Shown here one piece after another: positions 22,837 through 31,610 of a stretch of 64,000 nucleotides of DNA (its first letter is position 1; every line of letters starts with the position of its first letter). Source of the stretch: Streptomyces sp. GESEQ-4 (GTDB lineage: Bacteria; Actinomycetota; Actinomycetes; Streptomycetales; Streptomycetaceae); assembly GCF_017948455.1 (NCBI RefSeq), contig NZ_JAFFSU010000010.1:62001-126000 (forward strand). Direction: 5' to 3'. The notes below the pieces were generated by a model. The model saw only the letters and a list, made by a program, of their open reading frames with translations. It had not been told where the DNA came from and ran no database searches. The position numbers and the translations under genes are program-made.

Positions 22837-23556
22837 TTACCCGAGCCCGGGGCGGACTCCGAGTACCGCAGTGCCGACGCGCACATGTGTCGCTCCGGCC
22901 GCCACGGCTTGCTCGAGGTCCGCGCTCATTCCTGCCGAGACCATGTTCGCAGCCGGATGTGCCCTGCGCAGGTCAGTCGACAAATCCATCATGCGCTCGA
23001 ACGCCGCCAGTTCGCGCCCCGCATACTCCCCGGTGAGCGGCGCGACGGTCATCAGCCCGTCGAGCCGCAGCCCCGGAGACCGAGCCACCAGATCGGCCAA
23101 CTCGGCGATTGAGCCCGGCGCCACGCCTCCCCGCTCCCCTCTGCCGCTCGCGCCCGCGTCGAGCGCGACCTGGATCAGACAGCCCACCTCGCACTCTGCC
23201 CGCACGGCCTCCTTCGAGAGGGCCGTCACCAGCCGGGAACGATCGACGGACTGCACATGATCCGCGTAACCGACCACGGATCGCACCTTGTTGGTCTGGA
23301 GCTGACCCACGAAGTGCCACGTAAGGGGCAGATCCGAACATTCGGCGGCCTTGGGCGCCGCGTCCTGGTCGCGGTTCTCGGCGACATGGCGCACGCCGAG
23401 TTCCGACAGGATGCGCACATCGCTCGCCGGGTACGTCTTGGTGACCACGATCAGGGTCACCTCCTCGCGCTTGCGCCCGGCGGCCACGCACGCGGCGGCG
23501 ATGCGCTCCTCCACCTTCGCCAGGTTTACGGCGAGTTCGTCCTTACGGTCCGTCAT
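22837..23556 (-). CDS. yggS: YggS-family PLP homeostasis protein
   Basis: The 239-residue single-domain PLP protein has the Schiff-base Lys in VVTKTYP, GVRHVAENRDQ, WHFVGQLQTNK, and the phosphate-binding C-terminal MSADLEQAV / HVRVGTAVLG. The family (PLPBP) carries and buffers pyridoxal phosphate rather than acting as a classical enzyme. In actinobacteria it is encoded between the pgeF-type gene and sepF. It lies 6 bases downstream of pgeF, so it is likely co-transcribed with pgeF and ftsZ. Confidence 0.95.
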   Translation of the reverse strand: MTDRKDELAVNLAKVEERIAAACVAAGRKREEVTLIVVTKTYPASDVRILSELGVRHVAENRDQDAAPKAAECSDLPLTWHFVGQLQTNKVRSVVGYADHVQSVDRSRLVTALSKEAVRAECEVGCLIQVALDAGASGRGERGGVAPGSIAELADLVARSPGLRLDGLMTVAPLTGEYAGRELAAFERMMDLSTDLRRAHPAANMVSAGMSADLEQAVAAGATHVRVGTAVLGVRPGLG

Positions 23557-23562
23557 GCCCCA

Positions 23563-24291
23563 TCAGTCCAGCCAGACATAGCCCGCGAGCCGACCGGTTG
23601 TGCGGTCGCGGCGGTACGAGAAGTGCTCGCGCGACTCCAGCGTGCACACCGGCGACTGCTCCCGGTCGCGCACCCCGAGCCGTTCGAGCTGCGCGTGCAC
23701 ACCGGCGCTCACGTCGACGGCGGGTGTGCCCCAACTCGTCTCCGCGTACGCCGTCGGCTCCACGCCGGCCACCTCGGCTCGCATCGTCTCCGGCACTTCA
23801 TAGCACCGTCCACAGACGGTGGGTCCGGTGCGGGCGACGATCCGGGACGGGTCGGCGCCCAGGTCCATCATCGCGCGTAGCGCGGCGGGCACCACCCCGG
23901 CGACCATGCCGGGCCGTCCCGCGTGAGCGGCGGCGACGACCCCGGCGACCGGGTCGGCGAGGAGCACGGGCGTGCAGTCGGCGGTGAGGACGGCGAGGGC
24001 GAGTCCGCGCCGCACGGTCACGATCGCATCGACCCGCGCGGCGGGCCGGTCGCCCCAGGGCCCGTCCACCACCGCGACGTCGGTGCCGTGCACCTGGTTC
24101 ATCCAGACCACGTCGGCCGGGTCGATGCCCAGCGTCTTGGCGGCCAGTTCGCGATTGGTCCGTACGGCGTCGGGGTCGTCGCCGACCGCGCCGCCGAGGT
24201 TGAGCTCCTCATACGGAGCGGCGCTCACCCCGCCCCACCGGTCGGTGAAGCCGAAGTGCGCGCCGCTCACGCTCTCGCGCTGTCCTATCAC
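23563..24291 (-). CDS. pgeF: PgeF/YlmD multicopper-like laccase-domain protein
   Basis: The 242-residue product belongs to the Cu-oxidase_4 family (YfiH, YlmD, LACC1), with TADCTPVLLADP and AAHAGRPG carrying the conserved Cys and His ligands and GPTVCGRCYEVP near the C-terminus. Relatives act on purine nucleosides, and one is proposed to clear a mis-made UDP-MurNAc-Ser precursor, which would suit its place by the mur genes. The GTG start overlaps the ftsZ stop as GTGA, so translation is coupled to ftsZ. Confidence 0.93.
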   Translation of the reverse strand: MIGQRESVSGAHFGFTDRWGGVSAAPYEELNLGGAVGDDPDAVRTNRELAAKTLGIDPADVVWMNQVHGTDVAVVDGPWGDRPAARVDAIVTVRRGLALAVLTADCTPVLLADPVAGVVAAAHAGRPGMVAGVVPAALRAMMDLGADPSRIVARTGPTVCGRCYEVPETMRAEVAGVEPTAYAETSWGTPAVDVSAGVHAQLERLGVRDREQSPVCTLESREHFSYRRDRTTGRLAGYVWLD

Positions 24292-25481
24292 TTCAGGAAG
24301 TCCGGCACATCCAGCTCCTCGGCCGCGCTGTCCGAGTAGGACCGGGACGGCGGGACCGGCGGGGCGACCGGGACGTCGTTGACCGGCTCGGGCGCGGGCG
24401 GCTCCGGCTCCTCCTTCGGCTTGACACTGCCGAGCGAGCCGAAGGACGGACGGCTCTCGGTCTGCCGTACCGGAGTCGGCTCCTCGCGCTTGGTCGCGGA
24501 GGTGCCCAGGATGTTGTCCCGCTTGGACGGCGGCTGGCCCCCGTCGAAGCCGGCCGCGATCACGGTGACCCGGACCTCGTCGCCGAGGGCGTCGTCGATC
24601 ACCGCGCCGAAGATGATGTTGGCCTCGGGGTGGGCGGCCTCGCTGACCAGCTGGGCGGCCTCGTTGATCTCGAACAGGCCGAGGTCGGAGCCGCCGGAGA
24701 TGGAGAGCAGGACGCCGCGGGCGCCGTCGATGGACGCCTCGAGCAGCGGCGAGGAGATCGCCATCTCGGCGGCGGCCACCGCGCGGTCGTCGCCGCGGGC
24801 GGAGCCGATGCCCATCAGGGCCGAACCGGCCTCGGACATGACCGACTTGACGTCGGCGAAGTCGAGGTTGATCAGGCCGGGCGTGGTGATGAGGTCGGTG
24901 ATGCCCTGGACACCGGAGAGCAGGACCTGGTCGGCCGACTTGAAGGCGTCGAGCACCGAGACCTGGCGGTCCGAGATGGACAGCAGCCGGTCGTTCGGGA
25001 TGACGATGAGGGTGTCGACCTCTTCGCGGAGTTCGGCGATGCCGTCCTCGGCCTGATTGGCGCGGCGCCGTCCCTCGAAGGTGAACGGGCGCGTGACCAC
25101 GCCGATGGTGAGGGCGCCCAGGGTCCGGGCGATGTTGGCCACGACGGGCGCGCCGCCGGTGCCGGTGCCGCCGCCTTCACCGGCCGTCACGAAGACCATG
25201 TCGGCCCCCTTGAGGACCTCCTCGATCTCCTCACGGTGATCCTCGGCCGCCTTGCGGCCCACGGCCGGGTTGGCTCCGGCCCCGAGTCCGCGGGTGAGTT
25301 CGCGGCCGACATCGAGCTTGACGTCGGCGTCGCTCATCAACAGCGCCTGCGCGTCGGTGTTGATGGCGATGAACTCGACGCCCTTGAGACCGACCTCGAT
25401 CATCCGGTTGATGGCATTGACACCACCGCCGCCGACACCGATGACTTTGATGACTGCGAGGTAGTTCTGCGGTGCTGCCAC
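24288..25481 (-). CDS. ftsZ: Cell division GTPase FtsZ
   Basis: The 397-residue FtsZ begins with GVGGGGVNAINRM and has the tubulin signature GEGGGTGTGGAP, the T7 synergy loop NLDFADVKSVM, an unstructured Pro/Glu-rich linker (about 318-385) and the C-terminal binding peptide DVPDFLK for SepF and others. It polymerises into the Z-ring or the ladders of sporulation septa. GTG 25481 is the start. A 287-base upstream region, long for this tight cluster, carries regulatory signals. pgeF overlaps its 3' end by four bases. Confidence 0.99.
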   Translation of the reverse strand: MAAPQNYLAVIKVIGVGGGGVNAINRMIEVGLKGVEFIAINTDAQALLMSDADVKLDVGRELTRGLGAGANPAVGRKAAEDHREEIEEVLKGADMVFVTAGEGGGTGTGGAPVVANIARTLGALTIGVVTRPFTFEGRRRANQAEDGIAELREEVDTLIVIPNDRLLSISDRQVSVLDAFKSADQVLLSGVQGITDLITTPGLINLDFADVKSVMSEAGSALMGIGSARGDDRAVAAAEMAISSPLLEASIDGARGVLLSISGGSDLGLFEINEAAQLVSEAAHPEANIIFGAVIDDALGDEVRVTVIAAGFDGGQPPSKRDNILGTSATKREEPTPVRQTESRPSFGSLGSVKPKEEPEPPAPEPVNDVPVAPPVPPSRSYSDSAAEELDVPDFLK

Positions 25482-25768
25482 GTCGAAGGCCTCTCGCCTC
25501 GAGTTACGTGCCGCCGGCCCGCCGAAGCACTGCTGCCTCGCGATCCGGACGACTGATGCCGAATGGGACGGTCCGAACGCCGACCCGAACCCTAACGTTG
25601 AAGTTTAGGGTTACCAGTGTGTCTGTTCGCTGGAATCTTCTGAACAGGACACTAAGTCGACAAGTGGCGCACGTTCAACGAACACGCCGAACCTCCCGTT
25701 TTTCTTTTCACCCTATGTGATCAGGCGTTGCACTGCCCAACCAGGGTGCTGGCCTGCGCTGATGTGCG
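25482..25768 (-). promoter_or_regulatory. ftsZ upstream regulatory region
   Basis: This gap between ftsQ and ftsZ is the largest inside the cluster. In S. coelicolor the equivalent region holds several ftsZ promoters, one induced in sporulation. Two GACAC motifs, the WhiA core, lie here: minus strand at 25619-25623 and plus strand at 25648-25652. An inverted repeat AACCCTAA / TTAGGGTT with a 9-base loop is at 25588-25612. The exact promoters cannot be fixed by eye. Confidence 0.6.
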
Positions 25769-26563
25769 TCAACTCCCCAATGACGCCGGGGCGGTGGGAA
25801 CGCTGACATCGAAGTACCGCGCATCCGGCGATGCTTTCATGAGAGCGGTGAGCGTACGCGCCTTCGCGGCGCCGTTCTCCGCACTCCCCCACGCGATGGT
25901 GCGGCCGTCGTTCAACTCCAGTGAGATGTCGTCGTACGAACTCACCTTGACGGTCCGGGTGTCACGGGCGACGGCGGCCGGAATGGCACCCGCGGCGCGT
26001 ACGGCCTCGCGCACCAGTCGGCCCTCGCCGAAGCGGCGCAGGCTCGCGGCGCTGGAGCCGCTGCGGGACAGCGTCAATTCGAGTGCGGGGATACCTTTCG
26101 GGGCGTCAGAAACCGTGGCGAATCGGACACCTTCATCGTCCACTTCGATGAACTTTCCGCCCTTTTCGACAATCAGAACCGGAACGCGCTCAATCACTTT
26201 CAGCCCGATTCGATGGGGCCACGAGCGGACCACGTCAACCGAGTCAATTCGGGGCAATTTGCGGCTCAATCGTGCCTTAATCGCATCGGTGTCGACGGTA
26301 ATCAGCGGCGCCCCGACCGGTACGTCGGCGGCCTCGCGCACCTGTTGCGGCGTCAGAACCCGTGTTCCGTCGACCGATACGCGCTCCACCCGCAGCCACT
26401 TCGAACCGTAGAGCACCCAGACCGAGCCGGCCCCGATGAGCACCAGCACCACGGCCAGGATGATGATCGTACGAAGCCTCGGTCGCCGCGGACGACGAAC
26501 CGGAGGCGGGCCGGCCGACTCCTGCTGGCTTTCACCGCGTTCGGCGGTCGTCGGTCCGGCCAC
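25769..26563 (-). CDS. ftsQ: Cell division protein FtsQ (DivIB)
   Basis: The 264-residue bitopic protein has a basic, Pro/Arg-rich cytosolic tail (1-33), one membrane helix (TIIILAVVLVLIGAGSVWVLY), then a POTRA domain (YGSKWLRVERVSVDGTRVLTP) and an FtsQ beta domain outside. It scaffolds FtsL and other divisome parts and regulates FtsW/FtsI. The start is GTG 26563. It follows murG by 25 bases, so it is in the same transcription unit. Confidence 0.95.
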   Translation of the reverse strand: MAGPTTAERGESQQESAGPPPVRRPRRPRLRTIIILAVVLVLIGAGSVWVLYGSKWLRVERVSVDGTRVLTPQQVREAADVPVGAPLITVDTDAIKARLSRKLPRIDSVDVVRSWPHRIGLKVIERVPVLIVEKGGKFIEVDDEGVRFATVSDAPKGIPALELTLSRSGSSAASLRRFGEGRLVREAVRAAGAIPAAVARDTRTVKVSSYDDISLELNDGRTIAWGSAENGAAKARTLTALMKASPDARYFDVSVPTAPASLGS

Positions 26564-26588
26564 GCTTCCTGCCCTCCGTCATCAGCTC

Positions 26589-27686
26589 CTAGTGGTGTGT
26601 ACGACGCGCGGCGATCGCCTCGTACACCATGCCGACGAGCAGTTCGTCGGCGTCCCGGCGGCCGAACTCGCCGGCGGCGCGGGACATCTCGTACAGCCGG
26701 TGCGGATCGGCGAGCACGGGCAGGACATTCTGCTGCACCCACTGGGGGGTGAGTTCCGCGTCGTCGACCAGCAGTCCACCGCCGGCCTTGACCACCGGCT
26801 GGGCGTTCAGCCGCTGTTCGCCGTTGCCGATGGGCAGCGGGACATAGGCGGCCGGGAGTCCGACGGCGGAGAGTTCGGCGACGGTCATCGCGCCCGCGCG
26901 GCAGAGCATCATGTCGGCCGCGGCGTACGCGAGGTCCATCCGGTCCACGTACGGTACCGGGATGTACGGGGGCATTCCCGGCATCTGTTGCACCTGCGGC
27001 AGTTCGTTCTTCGGACCGACCACGTGCAGGATCTGGATCCCGGCCTGCTGGAGGTAGGGCGCGACCTGCTGGACCACCTCGTTGAGGCGGCGGGCACCCT
27101 GGGAGCCGCCGGAGACCAGCAGCGTGGGCAGGTTGGGGTCGAGGCCGAACACGTGCCGGGCCTCGGGGCGGGCGGCGGCCCGGTCGAGGGTGGCGATGGA
27201 GCGGCGCAGCGGGATGCCGATGTAGCGGGCGTCACGCAGCTTGCTGTCCGGGGTGGAGACGGCGACCTTGGCGGCGTACCGCGAGCCGATCTTGTTGGCG
27301 AGGCCGGGGCGGGCGTTGGCCTCGTGGATGATGATCGGCACCCCGAGGCGCTTGGCCGCGAGGTAGCCGGGGAGGGCGACATAGCCGCCGAAGCCGACGA
27401 CCGCGTCCGCCTTGGTGCGCTCCAGGATCTGCTCGGCCGCCTTGATCGTGCCGCGCAGCCGGCCCGGGACGGTGATCAGCTCGGGGGTGGGCTTGCGTGG
27501 CAGCGGTACGGCGGGGATCAGCGCGAGTTCGTACCCGCGCTCGGGTACGAGTCGGGTCTCCAGGCCGCGCTCCGTGCCCAGAGCCGTGATTCCCACGGTC
27601 GGGTCCTGCCTGCGCAGGGCGTCCGCGAGGGCGAGCGCGGGCTCGATGTGGCCGGCGGTCCCCCCACCGGCGAGTACGACATGCAC
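26589..27686 (-). CDS. murG: UDP-GlcNAc:lipid I GlcNAc transferase MurG
   Basis: This 365-residue GT-B enzyme has the N-terminal GGGTAGHIEPALALADAL loop, a typical GFGGYVALPGYLAAK segment and HEANARPGLANK. The donor-side motif VSGGSQGARRLNEVV and GAMTVAEL follow. It adds GlcNAc to lipid I on the inner face of the membrane to make lipid II. ATG 27686 lies six bases after the ftsW stop. Confidence 0.98.
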   Translation of the reverse strand: MHVVLAGGGTAGHIEPALALADALRRQDPTVGITALGTERGLETRLVPERGYELALIPAVPLPRKPTPELITVPGRLRGTIKAAEQILERTKADAVVGFGGYVALPGYLAAKRLGVPIIIHEANARPGLANKIGSRYAAKVAVSTPDSKLRDARYIGIPLRRSIATLDRAAARPEARHVFGLDPNLPTLLVSGGSQGARRLNEVVQQVAPYLQQAGIQILHVVGPKNELPQVQQMPGMPPYIPVPYVDRMDLAYAAADMMLCRAGAMTVAELSAVGLPAAYVPLPIGNGEQRLNAQPVVKAGGGLLVDDAELTPQWVQQNVLPVLADPHRLYEMSRAAGEFGRRDADELLVGMVYEAIAARRTHH

Positions 27687-27692
27687 CGAAAT

Positions 27693-29045
27693 TCACCGCT
27701 CTCCGGACGAACGCGCCGCTGAGGCACGCCGTCGCATCGTGTTCCATCTGCCCGGCCCCGAAGGGCGTCCCGCGCGCTTTCTACCAAAGCGAGGTTGCCG
27801 CATGGAAAGCGCTGCCCGCGCAGCGGGCTCGTCACGCGCGAAGGCGATCAGCAGCCCGATGGCGAACATGGTCGGCAGCAGGGCGGACCCTCCGTAGGAG
27901 AACAGCGGGAGAGGGACACCGGCGATCGGCAGCAGACCGAGCACCGCACCGATGTTGATCACCGCCTGAGCGGTGATCCAGGTGGTCACGCCTCCCGCGG
28001 CATACCTCACGAACGGGTCCTCCGTGCGTCCGGCCACGCGGATACCCGCATAGCCTAGAGCCGCGAAGAGGGCGAGCACCGACAGCGTCCCCGCCAGGCC
28101 CAGTTCCTCACCGGTGACGGCGAAGATGAAGTCCGTGTGCGCTTCGGGCAGTTGACCCCATTTTTCCACACTCGCGCCGAGTCCAGAACCGAAGAGTCCG
28201 CCGGAGGCGAGCGCGTAGATGCCGTGCACGGCCTGCCAGCAGTCGGCGGTGCCGCTGCCGGGCTCGGTGGCACCGATGCAGGCGAAGCGGGCCATACGGT
28301 TGGGGCTGGTCTTGATCAGGATCGCGCCGACGAAGGCCGCCCCCGTCAGCACGCCCACGAACAGCCTGGTGGGCGCCCCGGCCAGCCACAGCAGGCCGAA
28401 CAGGATCGCCGTCAGGATGATCGCCGTACCCATGTCGCCGCCGAGCATGATCAACCCGAGCAGCATGAACGCCACCGGAACGAGCGGCACCAGCATGTGC
28501 TTCCACTGGCTGAGCAGCTTCTTGTCCTGCTTGCGGGCGAGCAGGTCGGCGCCCCACAGCACCAGCGCGAGCTTGCCGAACTCGCTGGGCTGGAGCTGGA
28601 AGGGACCGGCGATGGAGATCCAGTTCTGGTTGCCGTTGACCGCCACCCCTATCCCCGGCACCTGCACCAGGGCCATCAGGAACACGGCGCCCGCCAGTAT
28701 CGGGTAGGCCAGCGCCCGGTGCAGCTTGACCGGCATCCGCGAGGCGGCGAACAGCAGCCCGGCGCCGAGCAGCGCGGCCAGGGCCTGCTTGCGGAAGAAG
28801 TACGACCCGGGCAACGACAGCTGCAGCGCGGTGATCTGGGAGGCCGAGTAGACCATCACAAGCCCGAGCACGGTGATGAGCAGGCTGCCGCCGAGGATCA
28901 GGTAGTACGCGGTCAGCGGCCGGTCCCAGGCCTTCTGGGTACGGGTGACCAGCCGGGCGACGGGATTCTCGCCCGGGGTCCGCGCGGCGGCGGGCCGGCG
29001 GACGTCCCGCTGCACGGGCGGACGCCCGGTACGGCTACCGGGCAT
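27693..29045 (-). CDS. ftsW: SEDS glycosyltransferase FtsW
   Basis: The 450-residue SEDS polymerase has about ten membrane segments, starting at AYYLILGGSLLITVLG. It has the family motifs NGNQNWISIAGPFQLQPSEF, GGDMGTA, AHTDFIFAVTGEELG and GVPLPLFSYGGSA, with the catalytic Asp expected in the loop near GGLFGSG..EAHTD. It polymerises lipid II at the septum with FtsI. ATG 29045 is chosen because GGAGG lies six bases upstream; the frame to 29339 would run back into murD. Both termini are basic and cytosolic. Confidence 0.95.
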   Translation of the reverse strand: MPGSRTGRPPVQRDVRRPAAARTPGENPVARLVTRTQKAWDRPLTAYYLILGGSLLITVLGLVMVYSASQITALQLSLPGSYFFRKQALAALLGAGLLFAASRMPVKLHRALAYPILAGAVFLMALVQVPGIGVAVNGNQNWISIAGPFQLQPSEFGKLALVLWGADLLARKQDKKLLSQWKHMLVPLVPVAFMLLGLIMLGGDMGTAIILTAILFGLLWLAGAPTRLFVGVLTGAAFVGAILIKTSPNRMARFACIGATEPGSGTADCWQAVHGIYALASGGLFGSGLGASVEKWGQLPEAHTDFIFAVTGEELGLAGTLSVLALFAALGYAGIRVAGRTEDPFVRYAAGGVTTWITAQAVINIGAVLGLLPIAGVPLPLFSYGGSALLPTMFAIGLLIAFARDEPAARAALSMRQPRFGRKRAGRPSGPGRWNTMRRRASAARSSGER

Positions 29046-29121
29046 CGCTGCCTCCGCTGTACGTCGGCCTCGACGGCTCCACGCGTCCCTCCCAAGGTCG
29101 CCCGGCAGCCGGCGGCCGGGG

Positions 29122-30555
29122 TCAGGCGCCGAGTTCGCGAACGGCGTCCGCGAACGCGTCTCCACGCTTGTTGTAGTTGACGAACATGTCCATGGAGGCA
29201 CAGGCGGGTGCCAACAGCACCGTGTCTCCGGCAACGGCGAGTCGCCGCGCCTCCTGGACCGCCGCGAGCATCGCCCCAGTGTCGGTCCGGTCGAGGTCGA
29301 CGACGGGTACCTCGGGCGCGTGTCGCACCAGGGCTTCACGGATCAGCGCACGGTCGGCGCCGATCAGCACCACCGCGCGCAGCCGCTCGGCCGACTTGGC
29401 GACGAGCTCGTCGAAGGTCGCGCCCTTCGCAAGACCGCCCGCGATCCAGACGATCGAGTCGTAGGCCGCCAACGAGGCCTGCGCCGCGTGCGTGTTGGTC
29501 GCCTTGGAGTCGTCGACGTAGGCCACCCCGTCCACGTCGGCGACATGCGCGATGCGGTGGGCGTCCGGGGTGAAGGCACGCAGCCCGTCCCGTACGGCCG
29601 CTGCCGGCACCCCGTAGGCGCGCGCGAGGGCGGCGGCGGCAAGGGCGTTGGCGATGTTGTGCGGGGCCGGCGGGTCGACGTCGGAGACCTCGGCGAGTTC
29701 CTGGGCGTTCTTCTGCCGGTTCTCGACGAAGGCGCGGTCGACCAGGATGCCGTCCACGACGCCGAGTTGGGAGGGCCCGGGGGTGCCGAGGGTGAAGCCG
29801 ACGGCCCGGCAGCCCTCCTCGACGTCGGCCTCGCGGACCAGGTCCTCGGTGGCCTTGTCGGCGACGTTGTAGACACAGGCGACGCGATTGCCCTCGTAGA
29901 TACGGCCCTTGTCGGCGGCGTACGCCTCCATGGAGCCGTGCCAGTCGAGATGGTCGGGGGCCAGGTTGAGGACGGCTGCCGAATGCGCGCGCAGGGAGGG
30001 CGCCCAGTGGAGCTGGTAGCTGGAGAGTTCGACCGCGAGGACGTCGTACTGCTCCTCGCCGAGCACCGCGTCCAGCAGGGAGACGCCGATGTTGCCGACG
30101 GCGGCCGTGCGCAGGCCCGCCGCCTTCAGGATCGAGGCGAGCATCTGGACGGTGGTGGTCTTGCCGTTGGTGCCGGTGACGGCGAGCCAGGGGGCTGCGT
30201 CCGGGCCGCGCAGGCGCCAGGCCAGTTCGACGTCGCCCCAGATGTCGATGCCCGCTTCATGCGCCGCCGCGAACAGCGGCTTGTCCGGCTTCCAGCCGGG
30301 TGCGGTGACGATCAGGTCGGTGCCCTCGGGCAGGGTCGCGCCGTCGCCGAGGCGCACGGTGATACCGAGCGCCTCCAGCTCCGAGGCCTCGGCACGCGCG
30401 CGTGCGTCGTCGCCGTCGTTGACGACGGTGACGTGCGCGCCGAGGCCGTGCAGGACCTTGGCCGCCGGGACGCCGGAGACGCCAAGCCCGGCGACGGTGA
30501 CGTGCTTGCCCTGAAACTCGAAGGGCTCCGAGGAGGTCACTTGTCCGCTGCCCAT
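29122..30555 (-). CDS. murD: UDP-MurNAc-Ala D-Glu ligase MurD
   Basis: The 477-residue Mur ligase has an N-terminal Rossmann domain (VTVAGLGVSGVPAAK), the ATP-binding P-loop VTGTNGKTTT, LAPDHLDWHG with the carbamylated-Lys region near DKGRIYEGN, and the C-terminal domain with DDSKATNTHAA. It adds D-glutamate to the muropeptide. The start overlaps the mraY 3' end by 19 bases. A gap of 76 bases separates it from ftsW. Confidence 0.97.
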   Translation of the reverse strand: MGSGQVTSSEPFEFQGKHVTVAGLGVSGVPAAKVLHGLGAHVTVVNDGDDARARAEASELEALGITVRLGDGATLPEGTDLIVTAPGWKPDKPLFAAAHEAGIDIWGDVELAWRLRGPDAAPWLAVTGTNGKTTTVQMLASILKAAGLRTAAVGNIGVSLLDAVLGEEQYDVLAVELSSYQLHWAPSLRAHSAAVLNLAPDHLDWHGSMEAYAADKGRIYEGNRVACVYNVADKATEDLVREADVEEGCRAVGFTLGTPGPSQLGVVDGILVDRAFVENRQKNAQELAEVSDVDPPAPHNIANALAAAALARAYGVPAAAVRDGLRAFTPDAHRIAHVADVDGVAYVDDSKATNTHAAQASLAAYDSIVWIAGGLAKGATFDELVAKSAERLRAVVLIGADRALIREALVRHAPEVPVVDLDRTDTGAMLAAVQEARRLAVAGDTVLLAPACASMDMFVNYNKRGDAFADAVRELGA

Positions 30556-31610
30556 CCCGCGTAGAAGAGGCCCAGTCCGACAATCACACAGATGCCCTGA
30601 ATGATCCAGAAGCGGACCACGACGAGCACTTCCGACCAGCCCTTGAGTTCAAAGTGGTGCTGGAGTGGCGCCATTCGGAACACGCGCTTTCCGGTCATAC
30701 GGAAGGAGCCGACCTGGATGACCACCGACATCGTGATCAGGACGAAGAGGCCGCCGAGGATGGCGATCAGCAGCTCGGTGCGGGAGCAGATCGCCAGGCC
30801 CGCGAGGACACCGCCCAGCGCGAGCGAACCGGTGTCGCCCATGAAGATCTTGGCGGGCGAGGTGTTCCACCACAGGAAGCCGAGGCAGGCGCCCATCAGC
30901 GCGGCGGAGATGACCGCGAGGTCGAGCGGATCGCGCACCTCGTAACAGGCGCCCGGGTTGGTCAGGTCCGTCGCGTTGGCGCACGACTCCTGGAACTGCC
31001 ACACGCCGATGAAGGTGTAGGCGCCGAAGACGAGCACGGAGGCGCCGGTGGCCAGACCGTCCAGACCGTCGGTGAGGTTCACGCCGTTCGACATCGCGAG
31101 GATCATGAACAGCGCCCAGACGACGAACAGCACCGGGCCGATCGTCCAGCCGAAGTCGGTGATGAACGACAGCTTCGTGGACGCCGGGGTGTTGCCGCGG
31201 GCATCCTCGAACTGCAGCGCCAGCACCGCGAAGGAGATGCCGCCGAGCAACTGGCCGGCCATCTTCGCCTTGGCCCGCAGACCCAGCGAGCGCCGCTTGA
31301 CGATCTTGATGTAGTCGTCAAGGAAGCCGACCAGACCCATGCCGACCATCAGGCCGAGGACGAGCACACCCGAGTAGGTCACCGAGTAGCCGGTGATCAG
31401 CTTGGACAGGAAGTAGGCGGCGACGGTCGCGAAGATGAAGGCGATACCGCCCATCGTCGGCGTACCGCGCTTGCTGGCGTGCTCACGCGGTCCGTCGTCC
31501 CGGATGTACTGGCCGTAGCCCTTGCGGGCGAGCAGCTTGATCAGCAGCGGGGTGCCGACCAGGGTCAGAAAGAGGCCAATGACTCCTGAGAACAGGATCT
31601 GCTTCATCAT
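30537..31610 (-). CDS. mraY: Phospho-MurNAc-pentapeptide transferase MraY
   Basis: The 357-residue polytopic enzyme has ten or so membrane segments and the acidic catalytic motifs GFLDDYIK and VNLTDGLDGLA, plus FMGDTGSLALGG and the C-terminal PLQHHFELKGWSE. It transfers phospho-MurNAc-pentapeptide to undecaprenyl phosphate, forming lipid I. ATG ATG at 31610/31607 overlaps the murF stop, so translation is coupled. The periplasmic loop (ESCANATDLTNPGACYEV) contains two Cys. Confidence 0.97.
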   Translation of the reverse strand: MMKQILFSGVIGLFLTLVGTPLLIKLLARKGYGQYIRDDGPREHASKRGTPTMGGIAFIFATVAAYFLSKLITGYSVTYSGVLVLGLMVGMGLVGFLDDYIKIVKRRSLGLRAKAKMAGQLLGGISFAVLALQFEDARGNTPASTKLSFITDFGWTIGPVLFVVWALFMILAMSNGVNLTDGLDGLATGASVLVFGAYTFIGVWQFQESCANATDLTNPGACYEVRDPLDLAVISAALMGACLGFLWWNTSPAKIFMGDTGSLALGGVLAGLAICSRTELLIAILGGLFVLITMSVVIQVGSFRMTGKRVFRMAPLQHHFELKGWSEVLVVVRFWIIQGICVIVGLGLFYAGWAADK

